A stretch of 30,677 bases of DNA from UBA7398 sp963978235 (GTDB lineage Bacteria; Actinomycetota; Actinomycetes; Nanopelagicales; Nanopelagicaceae), in assembly GCA_963978235.1 (NCBI GenBank), contig CAXBQM010000005.1:1-30677 (forward strand). Direction: 5' to 3'. Under the pieces are notes generated by a model, which had not been told where the DNA came from, ran no database searches, and saw only the letters and a list, made by a program, of their open reading frames with translations. This document shows positions 23,932-30,677 of this stretch, in pieces. The position numbers were made by a program, and so were the translations under genes. How positions within the stretch are numbered: the stretch's first letter is position 1; every line of letters starts with the position of its first letter.

Positions 23932-24005
23932 AACTGCTGACGGGACTCGAACCCGCAGCTTCAAATTGGCAAAATTAGATGTGTTACCAGTTACACCACA
24001 GCAGC
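23932..24005 (-). tRNA. tRNA gene with aberrant anticodon arm (UGC or UUG, identity unclear)
   Basis: Acceptor GCTGCTG pairs with CAGCAGT (last pair G-T). The D arm is GTGT-AACTGGTA-ACAC and the T arm GCGGG-TTCGAGT-CCCGT, so a tRNA fold is clear. The anticodon arm, TCTAATTTTGCCAATTTGA, does not fit the usual 5-bp stem at the usual place. One model is a 6-bp stem with a T-T mismatch and loop TTTGCCA, giving UGC (Ala), but G3-U70, the alanine identity pair, is absent (3-70 is U-A). The other is a 5-bp stem with a nine-base loop, giving UUG (Gln), which fits the glutamine-like D arm. The 3' end is CCG, so CCA is not encoded. It may be a divergent functional tRNA, a decaying copy, or carry a small sequence error. 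Confidence 0.6.
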
Positions 24006-24084
24006 CCACTGCCGAATACTTACTTTTCTTTCTCATCGCATTTGATTTCAAGATAAATATTGTTAATTAGAAAGACGTGTGGAA
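24006..24084. other. Short AT-rich gap upstream of the aberrant tRNA
   Basis: A 79-base AT-rich stretch between the tRNA 5' end and the next hairpin. The tRNA promoter should lie here on the minus strand. I see no clear TAnnnT box with a matching -35, unlike the other tRNA genes in the window. Confidence 0.4.
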
Positions 24085-24120
24085 AATGCAAAATCCCACA
24101 TTTCTGTGGGACTTTGCATT
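24085..24120 (-). terminator. Terminator of the ettA-to-globin operon
   Basis: AATGCAAAATCCCACA (24085-24100) and TGTGGGACTTTGCATT (24105-24120) pair with one mismatch around TTTC. It lies 56 bases after the globin stop. On the minus strand the loop reads GAAA and the 3' arm ends in T-rich sequence (TTTTGCATTTTCC). It probably ends the five-gene minus-strand operon. Confidence 0.8.
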
Positions 24121-24176
24121 GCCAATTTGAAGTGGAAAAAAGTATAACTACAAAATTGATTACAGAGAGTAATTTT

Positions 24177-24551
24177 CTATGAATTGTGATTGACAAGGCT
24201 ATTTGCTGCTAGCTCCAAATAACTCCACAAAATAACTCGATCGGCTTCTTCTATCGATAACTCATCAACGGCAGATTTCATGCATCGCAGCCACGCATCG
24301 CGAGCCGCCACATCAATCTGGAATTGTGCATGTCGCATACGAAGTCGAGGATGCCCACGTTCTTCTTGATACGTAGTCGGCCCTCCCCAATACTGTTCGA
24401 GAAACATCATGAGCCGGCGCGCTGCCCCATGAAAATCTTCATCTGGATACATGGGCTTCAAAATTGGATCTATCGCTACTAGCGCATAAAAATGCGAGAC
24501 AAGTTGCTCAAAAGTATCCCGCCCACCTACACGTTCGTAGAACGAATCCAT
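24177..24551 (-). CDS. glbO: Group II truncated haemoglobin (trHbO type)
   Basis: Haem protein of 124 residues with the 2-on-2 globin fold. Proximal His74 lies in RMRHAQFQID. Distal-side residues typical of trHbO are present: Tyr22 (B10), Tyr35 at CD1 (LKPMYPDED) and Trp87 (G8, DAWLRCM). MYPDEDFHGAARRLMMFLEQYWGGP is the conserved E-helix region. Proteins of this group bind oxygen and detoxify nitric oxide or peroxide; the exact role here is unknown. ATG follows the MFS stop by 16 bases without a clear ribosome site, so it is probably co-transcribed as the last gene of the operon. Confidence 0.94.
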   Translation of the reverse strand: MDSFYERVGGRDTFEQLVSHFYALVAIDPILKPMYPDEDFHGAARRLMMFLEQYWGGPTTYQEERGHPRLRMRHAQFQIDVAARDAWLRCMKSAVDELSIEEADRVILWSYLELAANSLVNHNS

Positions 24552-24567
24552 ATTCGTAATTTACAAC

Positions 24568-25809
24568 TTAATGCGTGATTGGTTTGTTGATTCGAGTCAC
24601 GGCATACGCCGCAACCACGCAGAGAATTCCAGTGAGATAAAACGAGAGCGCATAATCGCCGAATTTGACCCGCACTAACGCTGCGGTAAATGCGGCAAAT
24701 GAACCACCAATTTGATGAGCAGCAAAGACCCAGCCATAAATAACAGTTCCGCGCTCTTGCCCAAGAATATTTCGGCAGATCATCACTGTTGGTGGAACAG
24801 TCGCAACCCAATCCAATCCGTAAAAAATAATAAAGATCAGCGTCGTCGGATGAATCGTCGAGAAGAGAATTGAAGGCAATAGGAAGAGCGATAAGCCTCG
24901 TAGGAAGTAATAGAAGAAGAGCAATTTTCGCGGATCAATTCGGTCCGTTAACCATCCTGAGAAAATCGTCCCAATCACATCAAAGACACCGATCATTGCA
25001 AGCAAACTTGCGGCAGTTACTTCCACCATTCCGTGATCATGCGCAGCAGGAATGAAGTGCGTGCCGATTAATCCACTCGTTGAAAGTCCACAAACAAAAA
25101 ACGAAAACGTCAGCAACCAAAAATCACGGCTCTTTGATGCCCGTTTCAAACTATCAATCGCAAGTTGCGCCGCCTTCATTGTTGGCGGTGCTGGCGGAAC
25201 CCAATCACTTGGAGCGCCATATGGCTTTAAACCAAGATCACTCGGTTTCTCTTTTAAGAAGATAAAGATCAATGGCACCATGACATATGCGCCACTTGCT
25301 ACTAAAACTGAAACATGCCGCCAGCCTTGAGTTGTTGCAAGTGATGCCATACCCGGTAGAAAAACTAATTGTCCGGTTGCAGTTGCGGCGGTCAGTAAAC
25401 CAATAACTGCGCCTCGTTTTTCTATAAACCAACGACTCGCAACGGACGCTGCAAAAACCAGCGCCATCGAACCTGAACCCAGTCCGACAATTACTCCCCA
25501 CAGCAACATCAATTGCCAAGGTTCTTTCATCCAAATTGTGCAGAGCGCACCCGTACCAAGTGCGGTGAGTGCACACATCACCACTCGTCGAATTCCAAAT
25601 CGTTCCATTAACGCCGCGGCAAACGGCGCCATCAATCCATAGAGAAGAACGTTGATACTTACTGCCGCTGAAATTGTTGCGCGCGACCAACCAAACTCTT
25701 CTTCGAGCGGAACAATGAGAACTGAAGGCGTTGCTCTAAATCCTGCCGTCGCAAAGAGAGTAAAGAAGACAACCCCCGCTGCAATCCAAGCCGGATGAAG
25801 TTTTTTCAC
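24568..25809 (-). CDS. MFS transporter (monocarboxylate/oxalate-formate antiporter-like)
   Basis: Membrane carrier of 413 residues with twelve predicted helices and a central cytoplasmic loop (about 190-225, including KEKPSDLGLKPYGAPSDWVPP). MERFGIRRVV (68-77) is a reduced motif A. The N-terminal GFRATPSVLIVPLEEEFGWSRATIS pattern is typical of the monocarboxylate/OFA-type group, so the substrate may be an organic acid, but this is not proven. The start is GTG overlapping the alpha-glucosidase stop as GTGA, with no ribosome site of its own. It lies between a GH13 gene and a globin gene in one operon. Confidence 0.86.
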   Translation of the reverse strand: MKKLHPAWIAAGVVFFTLFATAGFRATPSVLIVPLEEEFGWSRATISAAVSINVLLYGLMAPFAAALMERFGIRRVVMCALTALGTGALCTIWMKEPWQLMLLWGVIVGLGSGSMALVFAASVASRWFIEKRGAVIGLLTAATATGQLVFLPGMASLATTQGWRHVSVLVASGAYVMVPLIFIFLKEKPSDLGLKPYGAPSDWVPPAPPTMKAAQLAIDSLKRASKSRDFWLLTFSFFVCGLSTSGLIGTHFIPAAHDHGMVEVTAASLLAMIGVFDVIGTIFSGWLTDRIDPRKLLFFYYFLRGLSLFLLPSILFSTIHPTTLIFIIFYGLDWVATVPPTVMICRNILGQERGTVIYGWVFAAHQIGGSFAAFTAALVRVKFGDYALSFYLTGILCVVAAYAVTRINKPITH

Positions 25810-27482
25810 CGAGTGCGTAACCAGACTGCGGTATCTCGTGGCAGTTTTCCTTGGTTGAGCGGACCAGATGAGATCAATACTTCTGCGCCATCAGGAAGTG
25901 CACACTCTGCGCCGAAATTTACATAACATGCAAAATTTCCTGGTCGCGAAAAAGCCAACACATTTTCACCCGCATTAATCCACTCCATCGGACCATCACC
26001 AAGTCCGGCTTCTTTTTTGCGAAGCGCTAACGCAGCGCGGAACATGTTGAGCGTTGAATCTTTCTTATTTTCTTGCGACTCAACTGAATAATTTCCCCAC
26101 CACGATGATTGTGGCAACCATGCTTCATTCGGTTTAAGCGCACCATTATTTGAGAAGCCATGCGCACCCGTTGAATCTGTTTTCCACGGAAGTGGTACTC
26201 GACAGCCATCTCGACCGCGATCTTTGTAACCGCTCATCTTCCATCGTGGATCAGTTAATCGATCTTCTGGCAGATCTCGAACTTCTGGTAACGCGAGCTC
26301 TTGGCCTTGATAAATATAAGTACCGCCAGGCAACGCCAACATCAACAACGCACCAGATCGCGCACGAAGCGTGCCACGTGCAATATCTAACTTCGCCGGA
26401 TCACCTTGGCGCTCAAAGGTTGTATCAATTTTTCCGTGGCCCAAATCTAAATCAAAGCGATCAAGCACTCGCACAACATCGTGGTTCTCTAACACCCACG
26501 ATGCCGGCGCACCGACTGCTTGAATCGATTGCAGCGACGTTTTGATATTCGTTGTTAAATCATCAACGCTCCAACGAGAAGAGAGGAAATCAAAGTTGAA
26601 GGAATTCGCTAATTCATCAGGGCGTAGATATAACGCAATGCGCTCCGCTGGTCGCACCCATGCTTCTGCAACCGCCATACGATCGCCTTCATACGAATCA
26701 AAGATCTTTCGCCATGCGCGATAAATCTCGTGCACACCTTCTTGATCCCAGAATGGCATTTTCAGCGCGGCCAACATCTCGGGCGTTAAATTCGCTGTCT
26801 CTACATCCGGAAGTCCCGGCGCTTTAATCATTCCGTGCGCGACATCGATGCGGAAACCATCAACGCCTCGATCAAGCCAGAACTTCAAAACATTTTCAAA
26901 GTAACTTCGTACTTCTTTATTCTCCCAATTGAAATCTGGTTGCTCGACTGCAAAAAGATGCAAGTACCACTGACCTGGTTTGCCATCAGCCTCAATCACT
27001 CGTTCCCACGCTGGTCCACCAAAAACTGCTTGCCAATTATTCGGTGGCAGTTCGCCATTAACACCTTTGCCATCTCGGAACATATAACGATCACGCGCTG
27101 CCGAACCGGGCGCTGCTGCAAGCGCTTCTTGAAACCAACGATGTTGATCGGAACTGTGGTTTGGAACGATATCGACAATAACTCGAATTCCTAATTCATG
27201 TGCCTCTTTAATTAATCGTTCAGCATCGGCCAAATTTCCATAATCTGGCTCAATATTCATGTAATCCGAAACGTCATACCCATGATCATTCTGTGGCGAT
27301 GGGTACCACGGTGTTATCCAAATAGCATCAACACCTAATTGTTTTAAATATGGAAGTCTGGAACGAATTCCCTCAACATCACCTTTGCCATCGCCATTTG
27401 CATCCGCGAAGGAACGAATATAAATCTGATAAGTAACGGCATCTCGCCACCATTGACGTTCATTGCGTGGTGCTAGCGCCAT
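25806..27482 (-). CDS. GH13 alpha-glucosidase
   Basis: Glycoside hydrolase of 558 residues with the alpha-amylase barrel, acting on alpha-glucosidic bonds of small oligosaccharides such as maltose, isomaltose or sucrose-like substrates. Region I is VDIVPNHSS (103-111). The nucleophile is Asp213 in GFRIDVAHG, the acid/base Glu273 in AVAEAW, and the stabiliser Asp335 in LENHDVVR. QIYIRSFADANGDGKGDVEGI near the start is typical of the oligo-1,6-glucosidase/alpha-glucosidase group. There is no signal peptide, so it works on imported sugars. ATG directly follows the thioesterase stop, with GGGGGAT as ribosome site. Exact linkage preference cannot be read from sequence. Confidence 0.93.
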   Translation of the reverse strand: MALAPRNERQWWRDAVTYQIYIRSFADANGDGKGDVEGIRSRLPYLKQLGVDAIWITPWYPSPQNDHGYDVSDYMNIEPDYGNLADAERLIKEAHELGIRVIVDIVPNHSSDQHRWFQEALAAAPGSAARDRYMFRDGKGVNGELPPNNWQAVFGGPAWERVIEADGKPGQWYLHLFAVEQPDFNWENKEVRSYFENVLKFWLDRGVDGFRIDVAHGMIKAPGLPDVETANLTPEMLAALKMPFWDQEGVHEIYRAWRKIFDSYEGDRMAVAEAWVRPAERIALYLRPDELANSFNFDFLSSRWSVDDLTTNIKTSLQSIQAVGAPASWVLENHDVVRVLDRFDLDLGHGKIDTTFERQGDPAKLDIARGTLRARSGALLMLALPGGTYIYQGQELALPEVRDLPEDRLTDPRWKMSGYKDRGRDGCRVPLPWKTDSTGAHGFSNNGALKPNEAWLPQSSWWGNYSVESQENKKDSTLNMFRAALALRKKEAGLGDGPMEWINAGENVLAFSRPGNFACYVNFGAECALPDGAEVLISSGPLNQGKLPRDTAVWLRTR

Positions 27483-27896
27483 CTATTTATCCCCCGATTC
27501 AAAGTATTTGTTTAAGAACTCTCTCTCCTCATCGCGAAGGGGGCGCGAACGTTCATCTTTCATATCTACCGCTACTTGCACAGTCTTCCCACGCGATACA
27601 ACAACGCCATCCAGCGTCGCCTCATACGAAAGATCAAATGATGAATTACCTACTCGCGAACACCAGACTTCAATATCGAGGAATTTATGAGGCTCTTTAA
27701 TTGGCTCAATAAAGTCCACTTCGGCTCGCGCTACGACCATATCCATCAACATCGGTGTCTCACCGCGACGAGCTGGCGCATACCAATGGAAATCCACGCG
27801 CGCTTCTTGGAAGTACACAAGATAGGTCGCGTTATTAACGTGTTGAAACGCATCGACATCTGCCCAACGAACTTCGTGTTTATATAAGTGTCTCAT
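27483..27896 (-). CDS. Acyl-CoA thioesterase, hot-dog fold (4HBT/YbgC-like)
   Basis: Single-domain hot-dog protein of 137 residues. The active-site segment is VRWADVDAFQHVNNATYLVYFQEAR (9-33), with Asp13 and Asp15 as candidate nucleophile/base. These enzymes cleave short or medium acyl-CoA. The substrate is unknown and could be a housekeeping scavenging role. Its ATG overlaps the ettA stop as ATGA, and its TAG is directly followed by the GH13 ATG. It is thus the second gene of the operon and translation of all three should be coupled. Confidence 0.9.
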   Translation of the reverse strand: MRHLYKHEVRWADVDAFQHVNNATYLVYFQEARVDFHWYAPARRGETPMLMDMVVARAEVDFIEPIKEPHKFLDIEVWCSRVGNSSFDLSYEATLDGVVVSRGKTVQVAVDMKDERSRPLRDEEREFLNKYFESGDK

Positions 27897-29560
27897 CGGG
27901 TCAACTTTCGATATGTCACGCGATGTGGTCGTGATGCCTCTGGCCCAAGTCGCTCCACCTTATTCTTTTCATACGATTCAAAGTTTCCTTCAAACCAGAA
28001 CCATTGTGAGTCACCTTCATAAGCCAAGATATGTGTCGCCACGCGATCTAAGAACCAACGATCGTGCGAGATAACTACCGCACAACCTGGAAATTCCAAT
28101 AACGCATTTTCAAGCGAACCCAATGTTTCAACATCAAGATCGTTTGTTGGCTCATCAAGAAGTAACAGGTTTCCACCCATCTTTAACGTCAACGCCAAAT
28201 TCAAACGGTTTCGCTCACCGCCCGATAAAACCCCAGCCGCTTTCTGCTGATCCGGACCCTTAAATCCAAAAGCCGAAACATAGGCACGCGATGGCATTTC
28301 GTTATTTCCAACTTTGATGAAATCCAGACCATCAGAAACAACTTCCCACAACGATTTCTTTGGATCAATACCCGCTCGTGACTGATCGACATACGAAGTC
28401 TTTACTGTTTCGCCCACTTTGATCGAACCCGAATCAGGTTGCTCCAACCCCAAAATCATCTTAAAGAGCGTGGTCTTACCTGCTCCATTCGGCCCAATCA
28501 CACCAACAATTCCGTTTCGCGGAAGCGAGAACGACAAGTTATCTATCAATAACTTATCCCCGAAACCTTTCGATAATTTATCGACCTCAACAACAACATT
28601 TCCAAGGCGTGGCCCCATTGGAATCTGAATCTCTTCAAAGTCCAACTTCCTCGTCTTCTCTGCCTCAGCCGCCATCTCTTCATATCGCGCTAATCGAGCC
28701 TTTGATTTTGTCTGTCGACCCTTTGCATTCTGTCGCACCCAATCCAACTCTTCGGCTAACCGCTTTGCGCGCTTTGCATCTTTCTGACCTTCAATCTTCA
28801 AACGCGTCGCTTTAGTATCCAAGTACGTTGTGTAGTTACCTTCATACGGATACGCGCGACCACGATCGAGTTCAAGAATCCATTCAGCAACATTGTCCAA
28901 GAAGTAACGATCGTGGGTAATTGCCACAACTGTTCCTTCATATTTACTTAAGTGCTGCTCTAACCACAAGACCGACTCTGCATCCAAATGGTTAGTCGGC
29001 TCATCTAAAAGTAAGAGATCTGGTTTCTGTAATAACAATTTACATAAAGCGACGCGACGTTTCTCGCCACCAGATAACACCTTCACATCCGAATCCCCTG
29101 GCGGACAACGCAGCGCATCCATCGCCTGCTCTAACTGTGAATCTAAATCCCATGCATTTAAATGATCGAGCTTCTCTTGAAGATTTCCCATCTCCGCAAG
29201 GAGTTTGTCGTAATCAGCATCCGGCGATGCCATCTCTTCACTCACTTGATTAAATCGTTTCAATAGCGCCATCGTTTCACCGACGCCATCTTGCACATTC
29301 TCTAAAACTGTTTTCGTCTCATCCAACGGCGGCTCTTGTAACAAAATCCCCACCGAATATCCCGGCGAGAGAAATGCTTCACCATTCGAAGGTTGTTGTA
29401 GCCCGGCCATAATTTGAAGCACCGTTGATTTACCTGCACCGTTGGGGCCAACAACGCCGATCTTTGCACCCGGCAAAAACATGAGTGTGACGTCATCAAG
29501 AATGACCTTGTCACCGTGCGCTTTACGCGCCTTCTTCATCGTATAAATGAACTCTGCCAC
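27893..29560 (-). CDS. ettA: Energy-dependent translational throttle EttA (ABC-F ATPase)
   Basis: ABC-F protein of 555 residues without membrane segments. It has two nucleotide-binding domains: Walker A at 38-45 (GPNGAGKS) and 356-363 (GPNGAGKT), signatures LSGGEKRRVALC (162-173) and LSGGERNRLNLA (445-456), and Walker B LLLLDEPTN at 182 and 465. The arm insertion (about 95-140) and the charged linker (about 240-315) are of EttA type. EttA binds the ribosomal E site and gates the first elongation step by ATP/ADP ratio. The start is GTG, giving MAEFIYTMKKARKAHGDKVILDDV, the family N-terminus. Only a weak ribosome site is present. TATAAG lies 11 bases upstream, so the leader may be very short. 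It heads the operon. Confidence 0.96.
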   Translation of the reverse strand: MAEFIYTMKKARKAHGDKVILDDVTLMFLPGAKIGVVGPNGAGKSTVLQIMAGLQQPSNGEAFLSPGYSVGILLQEPPLDETKTVLENVQDGVGETMALLKRFNQVSEEMASPDADYDKLLAEMGNLQEKLDHLNAWDLDSQLEQAMDALRCPPGDSDVKVLSGGEKRRVALCKLLLQKPDLLLLDEPTNHLDAESVLWLEQHLSKYEGTVVAITHDRYFLDNVAEWILELDRGRAYPYEGNYTTYLDTKATRLKIEGQKDAKRAKRLAEELDWVRQNAKGRQTKSKARLARYEEMAAEAEKTRKLDFEEIQIPMGPRLGNVVVEVDKLSKGFGDKLLIDNLSFSLPRNGIVGVIGPNGAGKTTLFKMILGLEQPDSGSIKVGETVKTSYVDQSRAGIDPKKSLWEVVSDGLDFIKVGNNEMPSRAYVSAFGFKGPDQQKAAGVLSGGERNRLNLALTLKMGGNLLLLDEPTNDLDVETLGSLENALLEFPGCAVVISHDRWFLDRVATHILAYEGDSQWFWFEGNFESYEKNKVERLGPEASRPHRVTYRKLTR

Positions 29561-29571
29561 GAGGAGAAACC

Positions 29572-29577
29572 TTATAT
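29572..29577 (-). promoter_or_regulatory. Candidate -10 box of the ettA operon
   Basis: TATAAG on the minus strand lies 11 bases before the ettA GTG. It sits in the 58-base gap divergent from tRNA-Arg. A matching -35 is not obvious. If used, the leader would be about 4-6 bases long. Confidence 0.35.
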
Positions 29578-29589
29578 GTTCCCACTCGG

Positions 29590-29598
29590 TAGACTTCG
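29590..29598 (+). promoter_or_regulatory. Candidate tRNA-Arg -10 box (TAGACTTCG)
   Basis: TAGACT starts 29 bases before the mature 5' end of tRNA-Arg, implying a leader of about 17 bases. The nine-base string is identical to the one ahead of valS and nearly identical to the one ahead of tRNA-Pro. Confidence 0.4.
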
Positions 29599-29618
29599 CA
29601 TGTTCTACTTCACACTAT

Positions 29619-29692
29619 GCGCCCGTAGCTCAGTCGGATAGAGCACCTGCCTTCTAAGCAGGTTGTCGCAGGTTCGATTCCTGCCGGGCGCG
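29619..29692 (+). tRNA. tRNA-Arg (anticodon UCU)
   Basis: Complete cloverleaf of 74 bases. The acceptor GCGCCCG pairs with CGGGCGC, with discriminator G. The anticodon stem CCTGC/GCAGG holds CTTCTAA, giving TCT. No CCA is encoded (CGA follows). It lies 39 bases upstream of orn on the same strand and may share its transcript. Confidence 0.95.
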
Positions 29693-29731
29693 CGATACTT
29701 TTTCTGAAAAAAGTTACAGAACGGATAACAA

Positions 29732-30295
29732 TTGGCAAACGAAAACCCGCACCTGATCTGGATCGACTGCGAGATGACAGGTCTCTCCCTCGAAAAAGAT
29801 GCGCTCGTTGAAATTGCCGTTCTCGTTACCGACTCAGAACTCAACCCAATCGGAGATGGCGCGGACGTTGTCATTAAAACAACGCAAGAAAAACTCGATC
29901 AGATGTCAGAGTTTGTCAAAAATATGCACACCGAATCCGGGCTACTTCCGCAAATATTAAATGGCGCTTCAATGGAAGAAGCAGAATCAAAAGTTCTTAC
30001 TTATCTTCAATCAACTGGCATTAAACCTGGCACCGCACCACTTGCAGGAAATTCCATTTCGATGGATAAAAACTTCATCGCCCGCGATATGCCAAACCTC
30101 GATGCATTTCTCCACTATCGAATCGTCGATGTTTCATCTCTGAAAGAACTCGCAAAACGTTGGTATCCCGAGATCTATTTCAAAGCTCCTGCAAAAACAG
30201 GAAACCACCGCGCTATGGGCGATGTTCTCGATTCCATTGAAGAACTTCGCTATTACCGCGCAAACATCTTCACAAAAACCCAAGCACCTCAGTAA
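29732..30295 (+). CDS. orn: Oligoribonuclease (DEDDh 3'-5' exonuclease)
   Basis: Enzyme of 187 residues that degrades 2-5-base RNA, including the dinucleotide products of cyclic di-GMP breakdown. Metal-binding and catalytic residues of the DEDDh family are visible: Asp12 and Glu14 in WIDCEMTGL, Asp112 in SMDKNF, His159 and Asp164 in NHRAMGDVLDSIEEL. The only plausible start is TTG 29732, giving MANENPHLIWIDCEMTG; no ATG or GTG lies in frame before WIDCEMTG. GGAT about seven bases upstream is a weak ribosome site. Length matches the family. It follows tRNA-Arg closely and ends 26 bases before tRNA-His. Confidence 0.95.
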   Translation: MANENPHLIWIDCEMTGLSLEKDALVEIAVLVTDSELNPIGDGADVVIKTTQEKLDQMSEFVKNMHTESGLLPQILNGASMEEAESKVLTYLQSTGIKPGTAPLAGNSISMDKNFIARDMPNLDAFLHYRIVDVSSLKELAKRWYPEIYFKAPAKTGNHRAMGDVLDSIEELRYYRANIFTKTQAPQ

Positions 30296-30299
30296 CAGG

Positions 30300-30305
30300 T
30301 ACTAT
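30300..30305 (+). promoter_or_regulatory. Candidate tRNA-His -10 box
   Basis: TACTAT fits TAnnnT and lies 16 bases before the G-1 of tRNA-His, just after the orn stop codon. No -35 of quality was found; read-through from orn is an alternative. Confidence 0.3.
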
Positions 30306-30321
30306 TACCCACGAATGTCGT

Positions 30322-30398
30322 GGTGGGCGTAGCTCAGCTGGTAGAGCACCCGGTTGTGGTCCGGGATGTCGCGGGTTCAAGCCCCGTCGCTCACCCCA
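30322..30398 (+). tRNA. tRNA-His (anticodon GUG)
   Basis: Complete cloverleaf with encoded CCA. The extra 5' G at 30322 faces C73, the hallmark of tRNA-His. The anticodon stem CCCGG/CCGGG holds TTGTGGT, giving GTG. The acceptor has one G-T wobble pair. Confidence 0.95.
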
Positions 30399-30497
30399 TT
30401 CATTATCAAAATTAATCTCCGTGAACTTTTATCCATCTTTCATCATGATAGGTTCACCCCTGCACTTGAAGCTCTCCCCGCGCATCAAATGCATCCC

Positions 30498-30570
30498 GGG
30501 TTGTTAGCTCAGTTGGTAGAGCAGGTGACTCTTAATCACCGGGTCGGGGGTTCGAGTCCCTCACAACCCA
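30498..30570 (+). tRNA. tRNA-Lys (anticodon CUU)
   Basis: Complete cloverleaf of 73 bases. The acceptor GGGTTGT pairs with ACAACCC, with discriminator A. The anticodon stem GGTGA/TCACC holds CTCTTAA, giving CTT. CCA is not encoded (CTT follows). A 99-base gap separates it from tRNA-His; TAGGTT at 30449-30454 could be its -10. Confidence 0.95.
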
Positions 30571-30677
30571 CTTACGAGCGTAAGTGTGACTGAAATACTC
30601 GCCGGAAATTAGCAATAACCCGGTGAGTATTAGCTAGTTGCAGACATTAAGGTAGAGAAGACTTAAATTCGCTTAAA
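30571..30677. other. Non-coding right edge with two inverted repeats
   Basis: The last 107 bases contain no credible gene. CTTAC/GTAAG (30571-30584) is a short stem right after tRNA-Lys. A larger one pairs 30594-30605 with 30620-30631 (AATACTC-x-CCGG against CCGG-x-GAGTATT, one mismatch, 14-base loop). Neither has a T run, so they are not classic terminators. Confidence 0.4.

Noticed and set aside
29697..29714. ACTTTTT/AAAAAGT hairpin between tRNA-Arg and orn considered as a terminator
   Set aside because: Pure A/T stem without a GC core or a following T run, so unlikely to terminate.
30421..30457. GTGAAC/GTTCAC inverted repeat between tRNA-His and tRNA-Lys
   Set aside because: Only six base pairs across a 25-base spacer; likely chance.

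Overview
The window reads as chromosomal DNA of a streamlined, low-to-moderate GC actinobacterium. The best guess is a freshwater planktonic lineage such as the acI group ('Ca. Nanopelagicales'), but that name is an inference from gene order and base composition, not from a marker gene. The order rne / rodA-mrdA-mreD-mreC-mreB / ndk / DUF4233-folC-valS-clpX / clpP2-clpP1-tig, followed by rpiB and pepN, is the conserved block I know from Streptomyces and Mycobacterium. Genes are densely packed, with many 4-base start/stop overlaps, frequent GTG and some TTG starts, and no gene-free stretch longer than about 280 bases. I see no phage, insertion sequence, CRISPR array or rRNA.

Layout. 1-16464 is almost entirely minus strand and holds housekeeping genes. 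The 5' end of an RNase E/G gene runs off the left edge. Next comes the rod-shape and lateral-wall cluster (MreB, MreC, MreD, PBP2, RodA), where overlapping starts and stops suggest one transcript. Nucleoside diphosphate kinase, a DUF4233 membrane protein, folylpolyglutamate synthase, valyl-tRNA synthetase and the protein quality-control set (ClpX, ClpP2, ClpP1, trigger factor) follow. An MFS exporter gene sits between clpX and clpP2. A good match to the ClgR operator lies ahead of clpP1.

16491-18824 is the accessory-looking part. Divergent tRNA-Pro and tRNA-Gly genes are followed by a secreted collagen-like protein and, divergently, a small secreted protein of unknown function. The two share a 278-base intergenic region with mirrored -10-like boxes and a palindrome. 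18881-23767 returns to conserved genes: rpiB, trmB, pepN, an HNH endonuclease and an unusually short MscS-type channel. Two convergent pairs here overlap at their stop codons, and trmB and pepN nearly share a start.

23776-30677 holds three terminator-like hairpins and an odd tRNA gene with an aberrant anticodon arm. It also holds a tight five-gene minus-strand operon: EttA, a hot-dog thioesterase, a GH13 alpha-glucosidase, an MFS transporter and a truncated haemoglobin. The window closes on the plus strand with tRNA-Arg, oligoribonuclease, tRNA-His and tRNA-Lys. No clearly new multi-gene system could be shown. The best leads are the collagen-like/small secreted protein pair with its symmetrical regulatory region, the aberrant tRNA, and the truncated channel. 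All positions were read by eye; no searches or folding programs were run.
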